Of a stretch of 64,000 bases of DNA, positions 1 to 8,127 are shown in pieces. The DNA lies in contig CP077641.1 in the NCBI GenBank assembly GCA_019056435.1, positions 3,100,001-3,164,000 of the forward strand, written 5' to 3'. Position numbers and translations under genes: made by a program. This stretch comes from Stutzerimonas stutzeri (GTDB lineage Bacteria; Pseudomonadota; Gammaproteobacteria; Pseudomonadales; Pseudomonadaceae). Numbering within the stretch: position 1 is the first letter of the stretch; each line of letters starts with the position of its first letter. A model generated the notes under the pieces. It was not told where the DNA came from, searched no databases, and worked only from the letters and a program-made list of their open reading frames with translations.

Positions 1-469
1 AGTAGGGGGGATTCGAAGTCGAATGACGCTTGAGACATGACGGCATGCTCCGGTTGCTCGGGCGGAATTGCCCGGAACCGACCCGGCACGGCGCAGCGCA
101 TGCGGTCACAGGGGCATCGCCGGCCGCAGGCCGCCAGCGCGAAGCGTGCAGCCCTTGACGGCGAGCACGCCGTGATAGCGTGAACGGAACCAGCAAGACC
201 GCCTCCTGTATCTCCCTGGCAGGGTCCTATAGGCAATGCAGTACCTGCTTTGCTTGCTAAAAGCCGTCCCGTCTCTTCGTGATGCGCATCCTTTCGATTC
301 GTAATGCAGGTCCCGGCTGAGCTGCAGCTTTTTCACCACGGTTGGGCCCGGATCGTTCAAACATGGCTTTTCCGCAGGGCGCCAACGCTCCTCACGAGGC
401 GGGAAGGGGCAAACTGTGCGGACCCCTGGCCGACCGTAGCGGACATCGCACAGCTCATGATGAGCCGAA
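1..469. other. no confident gene (island interior)
   Basis: Short open frames exist on both strands, but none shows a recognisable domain, a good ribosome binding site or family-like composition. The stretch lies downstream of the DUF736 gene, inside what I infer is an integrated element. I see nothing definite here. Confidence 0.4.
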
Positions 470-503
470 TCATCAAAAGAAGCGCCCTGGAGTGCCAGGG
501 CGC
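470..503 (-). terminator. rho-independent terminator of the DUF736 gene
   Basis: A perfect 9-bp stem (GCGCCCTGG / CCAGGGCGC, positions 482-490 and 495-503) with loop AGTG is followed, on the minus strand, by a T-rich stretch (TTCTTTTGATG). It sits just after the stop codon of the DUF736 gene. Confidence 0.7.
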
Positions 504-510
504 CTTGGCG

Positions 511-819
511 TCATTCGGTCTTGCTTCGGCTCCACATCAGTATGTGGGAGCCTTCGGATTCCTCCAGCAGTCGTGCGTATACGGTGGCTGGGAAGGCCGG
601 ATCATCGAGCGTAACCGACAGGTAGGAGCGATCGTTCTGGCTGAGCTTCTTCCAAGCGGCCCCGATCTCGACCCCGCCCGAGGTGAGGATGCGGTAGTCG
701 GGAGCATTGGCTGTGCCCTTGTCGTTGGGCACGAAGGCGACTTTAGCTTTGAGCGTCAGGGTTTGCAGCGTGCCGGTGAATCCGTCGTTGAGAGTGGTGA
801 AGGTGCCGATGTTGGCCAT
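511..819 (-). CDS. DUF736 family protein
   Basis: A 102-residue protein beginning MANIGTFT and ending SRSKTE, with the pattern of the DUF736 family: LKAKVAFVPNDKG in the middle, then APDYRIL, GAAWKK and SYLSVTLDDPAF. The length is normal for the family. A strong ribosome binding site (AAGGAG) lies just upstream of the ATG. DUF736 proteins have no assigned biochemical role, but they are typically carried by integrative conjugative elements and plasmids of Proteobacteria. That fits its place near the island boundary at about 3.7 kb. It is transcribed alone and has its own terminator. Confidence 0.85.
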   Translation of the reverse strand: MANIGTFTTLNDGFTGTLQTLTLKAKVAFVPNDKGTANAPDYRILTSGGVEIGAAWKKLSQNDRSYLSVTLDDPAFPATVYARLLEESEGSHILMWSRSKTE

Positions 820-1342
820 GGTGTTTCTCCTTTCGGATTGAGGGCCGCGCCTATCGCGTCCTCGTTGTGATCCGGTCGGCGGGAGAGGGCGGGCCGCACT
901 GCCTGCAGCCGAAACGCAGAGAAGGACCGTAAGCTCCGAACAATTTGCCGCGCGAGGAAGCCGGGTACCGGCGGGGAAAATGTTCGGTGCGAACGGTTGC
1001 GGGCCACGGCACGATCCCGCCAGGATTCGCTACGAGCAGAGGACGCCTGGCCGGCGCTGCCGCAAAGAAGAGCGCCTGGTTGAACCGATGACCATCGCCA
1101 TGCTCGACGAGGCCCCTCGCGCGCATCTGATCACTCGTCGCGGCGCTGGCGCCCTGCCAACCGGGGTGTCGAGCGCGATGAGCTATCTGGCGGCTTGGAG
1201 CGGGATCGAATGGGCAATGCTCGAAAGGTGCCTGTCTGGATATGCTCCGCCACGGGCAGTGATCAGGCCACCCGCAGGGGCGCAGCCTGGACAGGCTGTT
1301 CGCAGTGTGGCGTAGGGGAGGATTTGCGGGCCATTCCTCGTA
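820..1342. other. no confident gene
   Basis: The DUF736 promoter must lie here, since its start codon faces this stretch. Several open frames cross on both strands (for example 980-1315 plus), but none has family features. I cannot assign a gene. Confidence 0.35.
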
Positions 1343-1368
1343 CAGAGAAAGGCCCCGGGCGGGGCCTT
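1343..1368 (-). terminator. rho-independent terminator of the chemotaxis receptor gene
   Basis: On the minus strand, AAGGCCCC-GCCC-GGGGCCTT (1349-1368) forms a perfect 8-bp stem followed by TCTCT. It begins about 10 nt after the stop codon of the methyl-accepting chemotaxis gene. Confidence 0.75.
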
Positions 1369-1378
1369 CGAGCGTTAA

Positions 1379-3376
1379 TCAGCGAACCTTGAAACGATTT
1401 ACCAGGGCGGTCAGGCGGGCATTGGTGTCGAGCAGGGACTCTGTGCTTCGATCGACGCTTACACCGCTTTCGACCAGATCATCGACGACATGCCGCACGG
1501 CGACCATGTTTCGGTTGATCTCCTCGGCTACTGCGCTTTGCTCTTCCGCCGCGGTGGCAATCTGGGTGCTTAGGTCGTTGATGTGAACGACCGAGCTTGC
1601 CATCTCGTCCAGCCCGACCGTGACCTGAGCTGTTTTGTCGGCGGTCGCCTGGCAGCTCGCCTTGGTTTGTTCCATCGCCTGCACGGCGGAGCCGACGGCA
1701 TCCTTCAGGCGTTGCAGGGTTTCATTGATTTCGGACGTGCTCTGCTGGGTGCGTGCCGCAAGCGCGCGGACCTCGTCGGCAACAACCGCGAAGCCACGAC
1801 CCTGCTCGCCGGCTCGAGCTGCCTCGATTGCAGCGTTTAACGCAAGCAGGTTGGTCTGCCCGGCGATGTCGCCAATCACACCCAGTACGTCGTTGATACG
1901 CTGGGCATCGGCCTGCATCGCCTGTACCTTCGCCGTCGCGCTTTCGACCTCGCCGACCAGCGAGCGTACGCTGCGGGACGCATCGTCGACGACCAGCTTG
2001 GAGGCGACCGCGTTGTGGTTGGCCGTCTGGGTGAAGGTTGCCGTGTCGCTAGCGCTCTGGGCAACCGATTCGGCCGTCGAACTCATCTCGTTGATTGCCG
2101 TAACGGCCTGGTCCGTTTCCGAAGCGTGTCTGGTAAGCGCTTCATTGGTCGAGCGTGACAGCTGCTTGAGCTGCGCAATCTCGGATTGAATCTGGGTGGT
2201 GGCATCGCTTACGTCGACCATCATCTTCTGCAAGTAGCCGATGAAGCCGTTGACCGAGCGGCCGACCTGGTCAACTTCGTCCTCGCCTTTGATGTTGATA
2301 CGTTTGGTCAGATCGGCGTCGCCTGCGGACAGGGAATCGATATTTGTCTTCAGAACCGTAAGTCGGTTCATTAGCTGGCTGATCGCAACCAGCATCAGCG
2401 CGAGAAGGACAACGACCATGGGGATCTGCAGGGAGGCGAGCGTCCCCAGCATCTCATCGCTGCGTTCCTCAAGCTTGGCAGTCGGCAGGGCTGCGGCGAG
2501 GAACCAAGGCGTACCTTCGATCGGCGCCATGAAGAAACTGAACGCGTCGCCGGCCTTGCTGGTGAACGTGTCGCGGCGCAAGGGTTGCGCTGGGCTGGCG
2601 AGAGCCTTTTGCACTGTCGAGATGAATGGCGATTGGCCGGCCAATTCCGACACGTTGCGCAGCACCAGATCCGAGCCAAGCTGGGGCTGGTTGCTGAGTA
2701 TCTTGCCGTCGGCCTCGACAATCATGACCTCGCCGCCAATCTCGTCCTGCTTCTCCGCCACCAGGCGGTTGAAGAAGCCAAGGGTCAGATCAATCGTCGA
2801 CACGCCCCAAGGCGCGCCGTCCTTGTAGATAGTCATGGCGCAGTTGGTGCGCGGCTCCGCACTGGCGTCATCCTGGTACGCTGCCGCCCAGATGCATTGG
2901 CCACGCGGTGCCTGCATGCCGCCCCGGTGCCAGGGCTCCTCGAAATAGTTTCGAGATTCGGCGGAGTTCCAATGGGTATTGACGATCAGCTTCCCGGACG
3001 CGTCTCGGTGATAGAAGGTGCTGTGCTTGGCGCGACCTGGCGTGCGAACCTCGGGTAGAGGCCAGATACCGCCGCCGAACACTTTGATGTCACCGTATTG
3101 GTCCACAAGACCTGGCAGGACCCGGTCAATCTCGTCGCTGTTCAGCATCGGTACGGTCTGTGTGATCGTGCGAGCCTGCGCTTCGACTCGCGCCAGCTCC
3201 ATTGCGATGTGTTCGCCGATCTCGGTGACTTGGGACATCACAATGGTTTCGCCCGCCGCCATAAGCTGTGGCGTGACGAAGCGTTTGATGCCCAGCACGG
3301 TGAGCAGCATGACCAGAATAATGGAGCCGATGAAGGCGGCTGTGTAGCGTGCTTTGATGGTACGCAAAGAGAGCAT
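1379..3376 (-). CDS. methyl-accepting chemotaxis protein
   Basis: A 665-residue chemoreceptor. An N-terminal membrane segment (about residues 10-32) leads into a large periplasmic sensor (about 35-310) of Cache type, with [10 protein letters not shown] and stretches around NTHWNSAE and [13 protein letters not shown] second membrane segment (about 318-340) precedes a HAMP domain containing [11 protein letters not shown]. The cytoplasmic signalling hairpin is near the C-terminus, with [20 protein letters not shown] and [19 protein letters not shown], the conserved tip that contacts CheA and CheW. It has no C-terminal CheR-tethering pentapeptide. The ligand cannot be told from sequence. The gene is monocistronic and faces the island boundary; a sigma-28-like promoter precedes it and a terminator follows. 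Confidence 0.93.
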   Translation of the reverse strand: MLSLRTIKARYTAAFIGSIILVMLLTVLGIKRFVTPQLMAAGETIVMSQVTEIGEHIAMELARVEAQARTITQTVPMLNSDEIDRVLPGLVDQYGDIKVFGGGIWPLPEVRTPGRAKHSTFYHRDASGKLIVNTHWNSAESRNYFEEPWHRGGMQAPRGQCIWAAAYQDDASAEPRTNCAMTIYKDGAPWGVSTIDLTLGFFNRLVAEKQDEIGGEVMIVEADGKILSNQPQLGSDLVLRNVSELAGQSPFISTVQKALASPAQPLRRDTFTSKAGDAFSFFMAPIEGTPWFLAAALPTAKLEERSDEMLGTLASLQIPMVVVLLALMLVAISQLMNRLTVLKTNIDSLSAGDADLTKRINIKGEDEVDQVGRSVNGFIGYLQKMMVDVSDATTQIQSEIAQLKQLSRSTNEALTRHASETDQAVTAINEMSSTAESVAQSASDTATFTQTANHNAVASKLVVDDASRSVRSLVGEVESATAKVQAMQADAQRINDVLGVIGDIAGQTNLLALNAAIEAARAGEQGRGFAVVADEVRALAARTQQSTSEINETLQRLKDAVGSAVQAMEQTKASCQATADKTAQVTVGLDEMASSVVHINDLSTQIATAAEEQSAVAEEINRNMVAVRHVVDDLVESGVSVDRSTESLLDTNARLTALVNRFKVR

Positions 3377-3428
3377 GAATTCTAAACCTAGAGACAGCCT
3401 GTCCGAAGCGGGGCATGGCGATGGTGCG

Positions 3429-3455
3429 CTATCGGCTTGTTGACCGAATAGTTAA
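3429..3455 (-). promoter_or_regulatory. sigma-28 (FliA) type promoter of the chemoreceptor
   Basis: On the minus strand the -35-like TTAACTAT is separated by exactly 11 nt from the -10-like GCCGATAG. The FliA consensus is TAAAGTTT-N11-GCCGATAA. The -10 matches at 7 of 8 positions and the -35 at 5 of 8. It lies about 53 nt before the chemoreceptor start codon, which fits co-regulation with flagellar genes. Confidence 0.6.
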
Positions 3456-3660
3456 GAAATTGGCGACTGGCGGTCGCGGAGCTTCAAGGCCAGGCATCAC
3501 ACACTCATTTCAGTAGAAGTGGCGGCTCGGCTACCAGCAGACGGCGTGTTGGGAGTTTTGCGGGGATCCGTTGAACATCGTCGAACGGAGTAGGGCGCTG
3601 ATTGCAGTAGGACGCCGTTAAAAAATGTTCAAAAACAATAGGTTAGGTGATAGATCACCC

Positions 3661-3707
3661 GCATGGGGTGCAAGGGGTCGAGTGTTCGAATCACTCCGTC
3701 CCGACCA
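3661..3707 (+). other. attachment-site copy: 3' fragment of tRNA-Pro(GGG)
   Basis: These 47 nt hold the anticodon loop (ATGGGGT), the 3' anticodon strand (GCAAG), a perfect T arm (GAGTG-TTCGAAT-CACTC) and the acceptor 3' strand CGTCCCG-ACCA. The 5' half of the tRNA is missing: upstream of position 3661 the anticodon stem no longer pairs beyond two bases. A fragment with CCA but no 5' half, followed by a terminator, is the classic distal attachment site (attR) of an element integrated in a tRNA gene. The complete tRNA-Pro should lie to the left, outside the window. Confidence 0.75.
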
Positions 3708-3720
3708 AAAAATCCGTAGA

Positions 3721-3754
3721 AAATCCAGTCACTTAGCGGTGACTGGATTTTTTT
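3721..3754 (+). terminator. rho-independent terminator downstream of the tRNA-Pro fragment
   Basis: A perfect 12-bp stem (AAATCCAGTCAC / GTGACTGGATTT) with loop TTAGCG runs into seven T. It lies 13 nt after the tRNA CCA, so it is probably the original terminator of the tRNA-Pro transcript, left behind on the chromosomal side of the island. Confidence 0.85.
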
Positions 3755-3986
3755 ATGTCTGATGGTTTTATCTGCTTTCAAATTTGTCCATCACTGTTGC
3801 CCTACCGTACTTTTTCAGCTTAGGGCCATGAGGAAGGACTGATGGGCGTTCTGTGTCAATTAGTCGGCTGGAGCGATTTTGCCTAGCAAGTGGTAGAGAG
3901 TGACGGGTTAAGCAGCGGCACTCGAGTCAAGCAGTGTTGCACAGATCATCCAGCCTGCTCGGTGACGGGGGCTGATGCGTTAGCCC

Positions 3987-4687
3987 TCATATCCTCGATG
4001 TGTTACTCGCCACCATTGTGCGCCACTCCCTGACACTGGGTCTTTCTTGCATGCGGGCGTGCCAGGCTCGTAGAGCTGCACATTCATCGGGTAGAGCAAG
4101 CTTGACCAATGACGCGAAGATCATCCCCCGAGCACCGCTATGTCTGCCATTGAGAAAGTGGCACCGGCAACGAACGGCTGTTGCTCAAGCACTCTATTGA
4201 AGTAGTACATGCCCCTGATGGCTTTATCGCGCATGCGATATCCCCATTCAGGGTTTTGGTACAGCTCCACGTGTGCCCCCAACCCTGGCGTTGCGTGATG
4301 AAAGTAAACGCTGACCGCATCGAGAAATTCGATTTCAGCGCGTTTTGTCATCATGTGAATGAGGCCTTTCTCTTTCGCAGTCTGCCCGGTAAGCGTGGGG
4401 CTGCCGTCGAGTACATCTAGATACTGGGTAATTGCTGTGCATTCGGCAATGAGCGTGCCGTCATCGAGCTCCAGCACAGGCAGTGTTCCTGAGTAATTGA
4501 TCGCGAGGAATTTAGGTTTCTTATGCTCGCCTGCCCATAGATCGACGGAGATGAACTCGACACGATCAAGCAGTCCTTTTTCCGCCAAGGCGATTCGCAC
4601 GCGAGCGGGATATGGGCCATTGAACCAGTCGTAGATTTTCATTGCGGGGAGAGCGGATATGTCGGCGTTGCGAGATATAGTAGTCAT
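3987..4687 (-). CDS. glutathione S-transferase family protein (frameshifted near the C-terminus)
   Basis: The reading frame starts MTTISRNADIS. It shows a thioredoxin-like N-terminal domain (MKIYDWFNGPYPARVRIALAE, then FLAINYSGTLPVLELDDG and the ECTAI glutathione-contact motif) and an alpha-helical C-terminal domain ending FSMADIAVLGG. The frame stops at 4121, but one base inserted in the C run at 4125-4129 (minus-strand G run) restores GMIFASLVKLALPDECAALR and more, ending at 3987. The total is then about 230 residues, as usual for the family. The catalytic residue type is unclear. The gene is divergent from a TetR regulator with palindromes between them, so it is probably repressed by that protein. 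Whether the frameshift is real or a sequence error is open. Confidence 0.8.
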
Positions 4688-4695
4688 GGCTTGCC

Positions 4696-4715
4696 TACCT
4701 GTCAGATGGTAGGTA
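4696..4715. promoter_or_regulatory. operator-like palindrome 1 (GST/TetR intergenic)
   Basis: TACCTGTCAGATGGTAGGTA is a near-perfect inverted repeat that begins 9 nt before the GST start codon. It shares the pattern ACCTNYCANNTGGNAGGT with the second site at 4750-4769. Binding by the adjacent TetR protein is inferred. Confidence 0.65.
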
Positions 4716-4749
4716 AAGATTGAGCGCGGAAACTGGGGTAGTCAATCCC

Positions 4750-4769
4750 TACCTTCCAGTTGGCAGGTT
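4750..4769. promoter_or_regulatory. operator-like palindrome 2 (GST/TetR intergenic)
   Basis: TACCTTCCAGTTGGCAGGTT is an imperfect inverted repeat with the same half-site pattern as the site at 4696-4715. It lies between the divergent GST and tetR genes, placed to control both promoters. Confidence 0.6.
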
Positions 4770-4821
4770 TGAGGCGTAACAGTAAACTGCCGAGGTCCAT
4801 CGAAGGTGCGGGGAGTTGATT

Positions 4822-5403
4822 GTGACCGGCAATGCTCGAAAAGCCATTTTGGCTGCTGCGACAACGGCGGCTCAATTGCATGGATATAGCGGTATCAATT
4901 TCCGCAGCATCGGTGAAGCCGTTGGTGTGAAGAACGCCAGTATCTACTACCACTTTGCGAGCAAGGCCGACCTTGGTGCCGCAGTCGCAGAACGCTATTG
5001 GCGAGACACCGCCGAAGCCTTGCGATCCATACGCGAGTCGAATCCCGATCCGCTCGGCTGTTTGCGTGCTTACCCTTCGCTCTTTCGGAAATCGTTGGAA
5101 AACGGCAATAGGCTTTGCCTTGCCAGCTTCATGGCTGCGGAATACGAAGACCTACCGGAAGAGGTCGAGCGCCAGGTCAAGGCGTTTGCAGATATCAATG
5201 TGGAGTGGCTGACGCAGTTGTTAGCTGAGGCGGGGCTGGAAAATGTCGAGCGCCGCGCAGGCGCCATTTACGCTGCGGTTGCTGGTGCTCAACTGATTGC
5301 CCGAACCCGCGCCGACTTGAAACTGTTCGACGAGCTGATCGACAGCTATCGGGAGTCAGGGCTCATCCCTACTCACGCTTCCGCGAGCAATGAGCGCTAC
5401 TGA
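4822..5403 (+). CDS. TetR family transcriptional regulator
   Basis: About 193 residues. The N-terminal TetR helix-turn-helix is clear: AILAAATTAAQLHGYSGINF, then SIGEAVGVKNASIYYHFASK (the recognition helix followed by the YYHF signature). The remaining helical region is a typical ligand-binding domain with no recognisable ligand motif. I prefer the GTG at 4822 because GGGGAG lies 6 nt upstream; the TTG at 4816 would be too close. The divergent glutathione transferase and the two palindromes between them suggest it represses that gene and itself until an electrophile or similar ligand binds. The ligand is unknown. Confidence 0.85.
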   Translation: MTGNARKAILAAATTAAQLHGYSGINFRSIGEAVGVKNASIYYHFASKADLGAAVAERYWRDTAEALRSIRESNPDPLGCLRAYPSLFRKSLENGNRLCLASFMAAEYEDLPEEVERQVKAFADINVEWLTQLLAEAGLENVERRAGAIYAAVAGAQLIARTRADLKLFDELIDSYRESGLIPTHASASNERY

Positions 5404-5466
5404 GAGAGTTGCGGCTGCAGTAGGAAGCTCAGGTATAGCTGTTGATGAACGATCCGATAGGCGTGT

Positions 5467-6416
5467 TCAGCCAGCCCCGTTGGCCGTCTTGTACAGTTCA
5501 TCTCGCATCAATTGCGGCGGCTTGCCATAGGCACGCAGAAACGCCTGCCGCATGCGTTCCCGATCGCCAAAACCGGTCTCACGGGCAATCACTTCTACTG
5601 GATGACGGCTCGTTTCCATCATCACGCGCGCGGCTTCTACTCGCAGGCTTTCGATTGCTTTCGCCGGTGTTTTCCCGGTTTCCTCGCGGAACACTCGGCT
5701 GAACTGGCGAGGGCTTAGTCGAGCGATATCTGCCAAAGCCTCCACCGAGAGATCGCTGCGTAGGTTTTCGCGCGCATAGGCCATGGCGAGTTGCACGCGA
5801 TCGGATTTCGGATCCATCTCCAGCAGCGCCGAGAGCTGTGACTGCTCGGCGCCTCTTCGCTGGACGATTACCAACTTGCGGGCCACGCGGCGGGCCAGGT
5901 CAGGGCCCAGGTCGTTCTCTACCATTGCCAGTGCCAGATCCACTCCGGCACTCATGCCTGCACCCGTCCAGATCTGCCCGTCGACCACGAACAGTCGATC
6001 ATCATCGATTCTGACAGTGGGATGACGTTTCTTGAGCTCGGGCACGTGCAACCAATGAGTCGTGGCTCGTTTGCCCTCCAATAGGCCGGCTTCGGCGAGT
6101 ACGAAGACTCCGGTACACAGTGATGCAATACGCCGCGATTGTGAGCTGACACTTGATAGGCAGGTCAGTAGCTCGGGACTGGGCTCCCCAATTCCAGGTA
6201 GCCGCTGACAATGATGGTGTCATAGCCAGCTAAGCCGAGAGCCTCGGTATTGACCGAGAAGCCTTGAGACGACACCACGGTCCCACCTGCCTCCGATACC
6301 AGAGTGAATCGGTAGACCGGCTCGCCATTCAGGAGATTGGCGCATTCAAAAACGGAACCGACCGACAGGCTCAGCGCTTGGAATTGCGGGTAAACCACCA
6401 ACGCTACGGTATGCAT
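5467..6416 (-). CDS. GlxA family transcriptional regulator, copy 1 (frameshifted)
   Basis: A DJ-1/PfpI-like N-terminal domain (MHTVALVVYPQFQ onward) is followed by a C-terminal AraC helix-turn-helix pair (DIARLSPRQFSRVFREETG and VIARETGFGDRERMRQAFL). The frame breaks after GYLELG. One extra base in the C run at 6186-6189 (minus-strand G run) restores EPSPELL and joins both halves to a protein of about 316 residues. It is closely related to the intact gene at 19298-20296, so the two are paralogues. Such regulators are usually activators of neighbouring catabolic genes. Likely targets are the nemR-type operon to the right, itself, or the molybdenum hydroxylase operon. Confidence 0.82.
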
Positions 6417-6487
6417 CGGTCACGTCCTTTCTGCGGGCATGGGTCGATTGTCGGAGGGCTAGTTAGTTTGCGCAATCGGCTCGCGGT

Positions 6488-6520
6488 GCATGTCCGAAAT
6501 CCTTGCGCATATGACATTGC
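6488..6520. repeat. 33-nt shared upstream element, copy 1
   Basis: This stretch begins GCATGTCCGAAATC and ends CATTGC. It matches 14134-14166 at 30 of 33 positions. It lies between the divergent glxA copy 1 and nemR-like genes. The other copy lies upstream of the molybdenum hydroxylase operon. I infer a binding site for the paralogous GlxA-type regulators. Confidence 0.6.
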
Positions 6521-6558
6521 TGCTGTCGGTGGCGATTCCTAACATGGCCCCAACGAAC

Positions 6559-6573
6559 TAGACGACTGGTCTA
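6559..6573. promoter_or_regulatory. operator-like palindrome before the nemR-like gene
   Basis: TAGAC-GACTG-GTCTA is a perfect inverted repeat with a 5-nt spacer, 15 nt before the start codon of the TetR/NemR-like gene. It resembles the TAGAC/GTCTA half-sites known for the NemR box. Autorepression is the natural reading. Confidence 0.7.
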
Positions 6574-6588
6574 CTGAGACGGGCAGCC

Positions 6589-7182
6589 ATGACAACCACT
6601 GACAGCAACCAGACCCGGCAGCGTATTTTCGACGCCGCTCAATCGATCATCGCCCGCAAAGGCTTCTCTGCTGTTGGGCTGAACGAGGTGCTGAATGCCG
6701 CGGGTGTGCCGAAGGGTTCCTTCTATCACTACTTCGCTTCGAAGGACGCGTTCGGCACGGCCCTACTGGAGCACTACTTCGAGACCTATTTGGCTGACAT
6801 GGATCGTATTTTTCAGGACCCGGCAACCAGCGCCCATGACGCGCTGATGCGTTACTGGCAACTGTGGATCTCCAACCAGACCAGTCAGGTCGAGTGCGGT
6901 AAATGCCTGGCCGTGAAGTTGGGCGCTGAAGTCGCCGATCTTTCTGAACCGATGCGACTGGCGCTCCGGCGCGGTACCGCGCAAATCGTCGAGCGGCTGG
7001 AGGCTGCAATCAGTAGAGGAGTGGAGGAGGGCACGGTAACGATCCTTGCTACGCCCGCTCAGCTGGCACTAAGGCTCTATTCGATGTGGTTGGGGGCCAG
7101 TGTGATGACCAAGATCACCCGTACCCACCATGCGTTCGAAGAGGCGCTACTGCAAACGCGAAGTCTTCTCGATAACGAGTGA
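6589..7182 (+). CDS. NemR-like TetR family redox/electrophile-sensing repressor
   Basis: A 197-residue TetR protein with the helix-turn-helix LNEVLNAAGVPKGSFYHYFA. Its central part, KCLAVKLGAEVADLSEPMR, closely follows the E. coli NemR region around the sensing cysteine. The cysteine falls at residue 106, the same number as in NemR, and there is an additional Cys103. NemR represses an Old Yellow Enzyme and glyoxalase and is relieved when its cysteine meets electrophiles or hypochlorite. The downstream genes (DJ-1-like protein, aldehyde dehydrogenase, Old Yellow Enzyme) fit such a role. A perfect palindrome lies 15 nt upstream. The equivalence to NemR is inferred from these features. Confidence 0.85.
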   Translation: MTTTDSNQTRQRIFDAAQSIIARKGFSAVGLNEVLNAAGVPKGSFYHYFASKDAFGTALLEHYFETYLADMDRIFQDPATSAHDALMRYWQLWISNQTSQVECGKCLAVKLGAEVADLSEPMRLALRRGTAQIVERLEAAISRGVEEGTVTILATPAQLALRLYSMWLGASVMTKITRTHHAFEEALLQTRSLLDNE

Positions 7183-7241
7183 ACCCACGACCGGCAAGAA
7201 TCGGTCGAAATCAATGCAATGCCCACGATGAGGTAATGATC

Positions 7242-7919
7242 ATGAAAGTTCTGATGGTTCTGACATCCCATGACAAGCTGGGTAACACCGGCAAGAAAAC
7301 CGGCTTCTGGCTGGAAGAGTTCGCCGCGCCTTACTACGTCTTCAAGGATGCCGGTGCCGACATCGTGCTGGCATCGCCAGCAGGTGGCCAACCCCCTCTG
7401 GATCCCAAGAGTGATCTGCCGGATTTCCAGACCGACGCGACCCACCGTTTCGCTGCTGACCCGGCCGCGCAGCAAGCCCTGGCCACAACGGTGAAACTCA
7501 GTGAAGTGAAGGCCGAGGATTTCGACACGGTGTTCTACCCAGGTGGTCATGGACCTCTGTGGGACCTGGCGGAGTCGGATACATCCATCGCCTTGATCGA
7601 AAGCTTCGAGCGCGCCGGCAAGCCAATCGGCTTCGTCTGCCATGCTCCGGGAGTGCTTCGCCACGTCAAGACTGCTGGTGGCGAGCCGCTGATCAAAGGT
7701 CGCCGGGTGACTGGTTTCACCAACAGCGAAGAAGCCGCTGTAGAGCTTAGTGACGTGGTGCCTTTCCTCATCGAGGACGAGTTCCTGGCGCTTGGCGCAC
7801 GCTTTGAGAAAGCCGGCGACTGGCAGCCGTTCACTGTCGTCGACGGGCGCTTGGTCACCGGTCAGAACCCCGCCAGTTCAGAGTCCGCTGCCGACGCCTT
7901 GCTCAAACTGCTGGCTTGA
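7242..7919 (+). CDS. DJ-1/PfpI family protein (type 1 glutamine amidotransferase-like, Hsp31/YajL-type)
   Basis: About 225 residues with a flavodoxin-like DJ-1/PfpI fold. It starts MKVLMVLTSHDKLGNTGKKT, has YPGGHGPLWDLA, and the nucleophile elbow GFVCHAPGVLRHV with the reactive cysteine. The early GFWLEEFAAPYYVFKDAG is characteristic of the Hsp31-like/HchA subgroup, which includes glutathione-independent glyoxalases. The ATG at 7242 is preferred (AGG 8 nt upstream); another ATG lies 6 nt earlier. The gene sits second in the NemR-like operon, 59 nt after the regulator. Removal of methylglyoxal or similar carbonyls is a reasonable inference, not proven. Confidence 0.85.
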   Translation: MKVLMVLTSHDKLGNTGKKTGFWLEEFAAPYYVFKDAGADIVLASPAGGQPPLDPKSDLPDFQTDATHRFAADPAAQQALATTVKLSEVKAEDFDTVFYPGGHGPLWDLAESDTSIALIESFERAGKPIGFVCHAPGVLRHVKTAGGEPLIKGRRVTGFTNSEEAAVELSDVVPFLIEDEFLALGARFEKAGDWQPFTVVDGRLVTGQNPASSESAADALLKLLA

Positions 7920-8127
7920 TTTACGCAATCTGCAGGGTTCAGACGAACCCGTGCAAGCAATGAGCGGGCGAACTTTGCGCCCACTCTGAGCGCCTTCGCG
8001 CACGCTACCGCATAACAACACCGCAGCAGCAGTCGCCTTTTGGGTGACGGGATTTCTGCTGCCTGAAGAAAGCTGTCTTGATCATTTAAGTCAATAGATT
8101 TTCATTTGAATTCAAGGAGATAGGCTA

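Noticed and set aside
3661-3707. an intact tRNA gene
   Set aside because: The 5' acceptor strand, D arm and the outer part of the anticodon stem are missing, so it is only a fragment.
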